A DNA stretch of 5,039 bases from Candidatus Woykebacteria bacterium RIFCSPLOWO2_01_FULL_43_14 (GTDB lineage Bacteria; Patescibacteriota; Microgenomatia; Woykebacterales; 2-01-FULL-43-14): the NCBI GenBank assembly GCA_001816835.1, contig MHDB01000036.1:1-5039 (forward strand), written 5' to 3'. The notes beneath the pieces are model-generated. The model had not been told where the DNA came from. It searched no databases and saw nothing but the letters and a program-made list of their open reading frames with translations. Position numbers and translations under genes: made by a program. Positions 4,839 to 5,039 of the stretch are shown piece after piece (positions within the stretch are counted from its first letter, which is position 1; each line of letters opens with the position of its first letter).

Positions 4839-4968
4839 ATATAAGTGTCTCCCACAACCTTGGGCGATCTTAACGTAAGCATACTGTTCAACTATGGTGT
4901 TGGGTATGACTCAGGATCGGGAAGTAATAGCAAAATTTATTCACTCCGCTGACTGTCAATAAAGTAGC
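4839..4968. other. Intergenic stretch between divergent promoters
   Basis: No convincing gene is present; the best + strand frame is 22 codons from 4894 without a ribosome binding site. A small CAAC/GTTG inverted repeat occurs at 4889-4902. TGTCAA (4954-4959) forms an inverted repeat, across nine bases, with the TTGACA -35 at 4969-4974, so it could be an operator half for the rightward promoter. Confidence 0.4.
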
Positions 4969-4997
4969 TTGACACTTCCATACAAAACCATTATATT
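4969..4997 (+). promoter_or_regulatory. Sigma-70 promoter for the gene starting at 5007
   Basis: A perfect -35 TTGACA (4969-4974) is followed after 17 bases by TATATT (4992-4997), one mismatch from the -10 consensus. The predicted start is near 5004, only about three bases before the ATG at 5007, implying a leaderless or nearly leaderless message. A shifted -10 (for example AATACT at 5001-5006) has poorer spacing. Confidence 0.75.
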
Positions 4998-5006
4998 TGT
5001 AATACT

Positions 5007-5039
5007 ATGAAAAGGGTTATTATTCAGGTCCCAGTAAGC
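5007..5039 (+). CDS. 5' end of a truncated gene, possibly leaderless
   Basis: An open frame of 11 codons (MKRVIIQVPVS) runs from the first ATG after the promoter to the window edge. It has no Shine-Dalgarno sequence upstream; the preceding bases are AT-rich and mostly belong to the promoter. A short basic start followed by a strand-like VIIQVPVS could fit a ribbon-helix-helix (CopG/Arc-like) DNA-binding protein, but 11 residues are too few to assign it. The call rests on the well-placed promoter; if the gene is real, translation probably begins on a leaderless mRNA. Confidence 0.5.
   Translation, partial: MKRVIIQVPVS

Noticed and set aside
4835..4840. TATAAT on the + strand as a rightward promoter
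   Set aside because: No acceptable -35 lies 16-18 bases upstream. The sequence is explained by its overlap with the upstream part of the minus-strand promoter.
4894..4962. 22-codon + strand frame
   Set aside because: It has no ribosome binding site or promoter of its own and is too short to distinguish from chance.
1..5039. CRISPR arrays, tRNA or rRNA genes, insertion sequences
   Set aside because: No regularly spaced direct repeats, tRNA cloverleaf/T-loop signature, rRNA segments or transposase frames are visible on either strand.

Overview
This is a bacterial window of unknown origin. Shine-Dalgarno sites, consensus sigma-70 promoters and an intrinsic terminator are all visible. It has four complete protein genes, the first 11 codons of a fifth, and unusually long, structure-rich intergenic stretches. 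Only one product belongs to a family that can be named with confidence: the beta-CASP metallo-beta-lactamase RNase at 2759-4156 (-). The other three are orphans carrying small recognisable modules. The orphan genes are GC-rich in sampled lines (35, 39 and 32 G+C per 60 bases), whereas the RNase line sampled has 20 of 60. The window therefore looks compositionally mosaic. A Patescibacteria/CPR-type genome or a mobile element in an AT-rich host would fit, but this is a weak guess.

Layout. 57-779 (+) encodes a protein with an N-terminal S4 RNA-binding domain and an unrecognised C-terminal region. It is followed by three back-to-back inverted repeats (822-930). A consensus extended -10 promoter (978-1006) then drives a leader of about 270 nt. 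That leader can fold into mutually exclusive long-range and terminator-like hairpins, so it resembles a riboswitch or attenuator, or a small RNA gene. It precedes 1286-2470 (+), a 394-residue orphan ending in a four-Cys zinc ribbon. Downstream are more hairpins and a strong bidirectional terminator (2656-2685), shared with the convergent RNase gene. Upstream of the RNase on the same strand lies 4371-4694 (-), a basic 107-residue protein whose C-terminal zinc ribbon is clearly related to the one ending the 394-residue protein. Its promoter (4804-4832) closely resembles the 978-1006 promoter. The window ends with a third strong promoter (4969-4997, +) placed so that the gene starting at 5007 would be translated from a leaderless or nearly leaderless mRNA.

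How the parts may fit. An S4 domain, a beta-CASP RNase fold and two related zinc ribbons are all modules that commonly touch RNA or ribosomes. The two zinc-ribbon genes also share promoter architecture. A co-regulated RNA-related gene set is a reasonable hypothesis, but nothing in the sequence proves a joint function. The points most worth following are the paired zinc ribbons with mirrored Cys spacing, the switch-like leader, the twin promoters, and the Asp-to-Asn change in a metal-ligand motif of the RNase.
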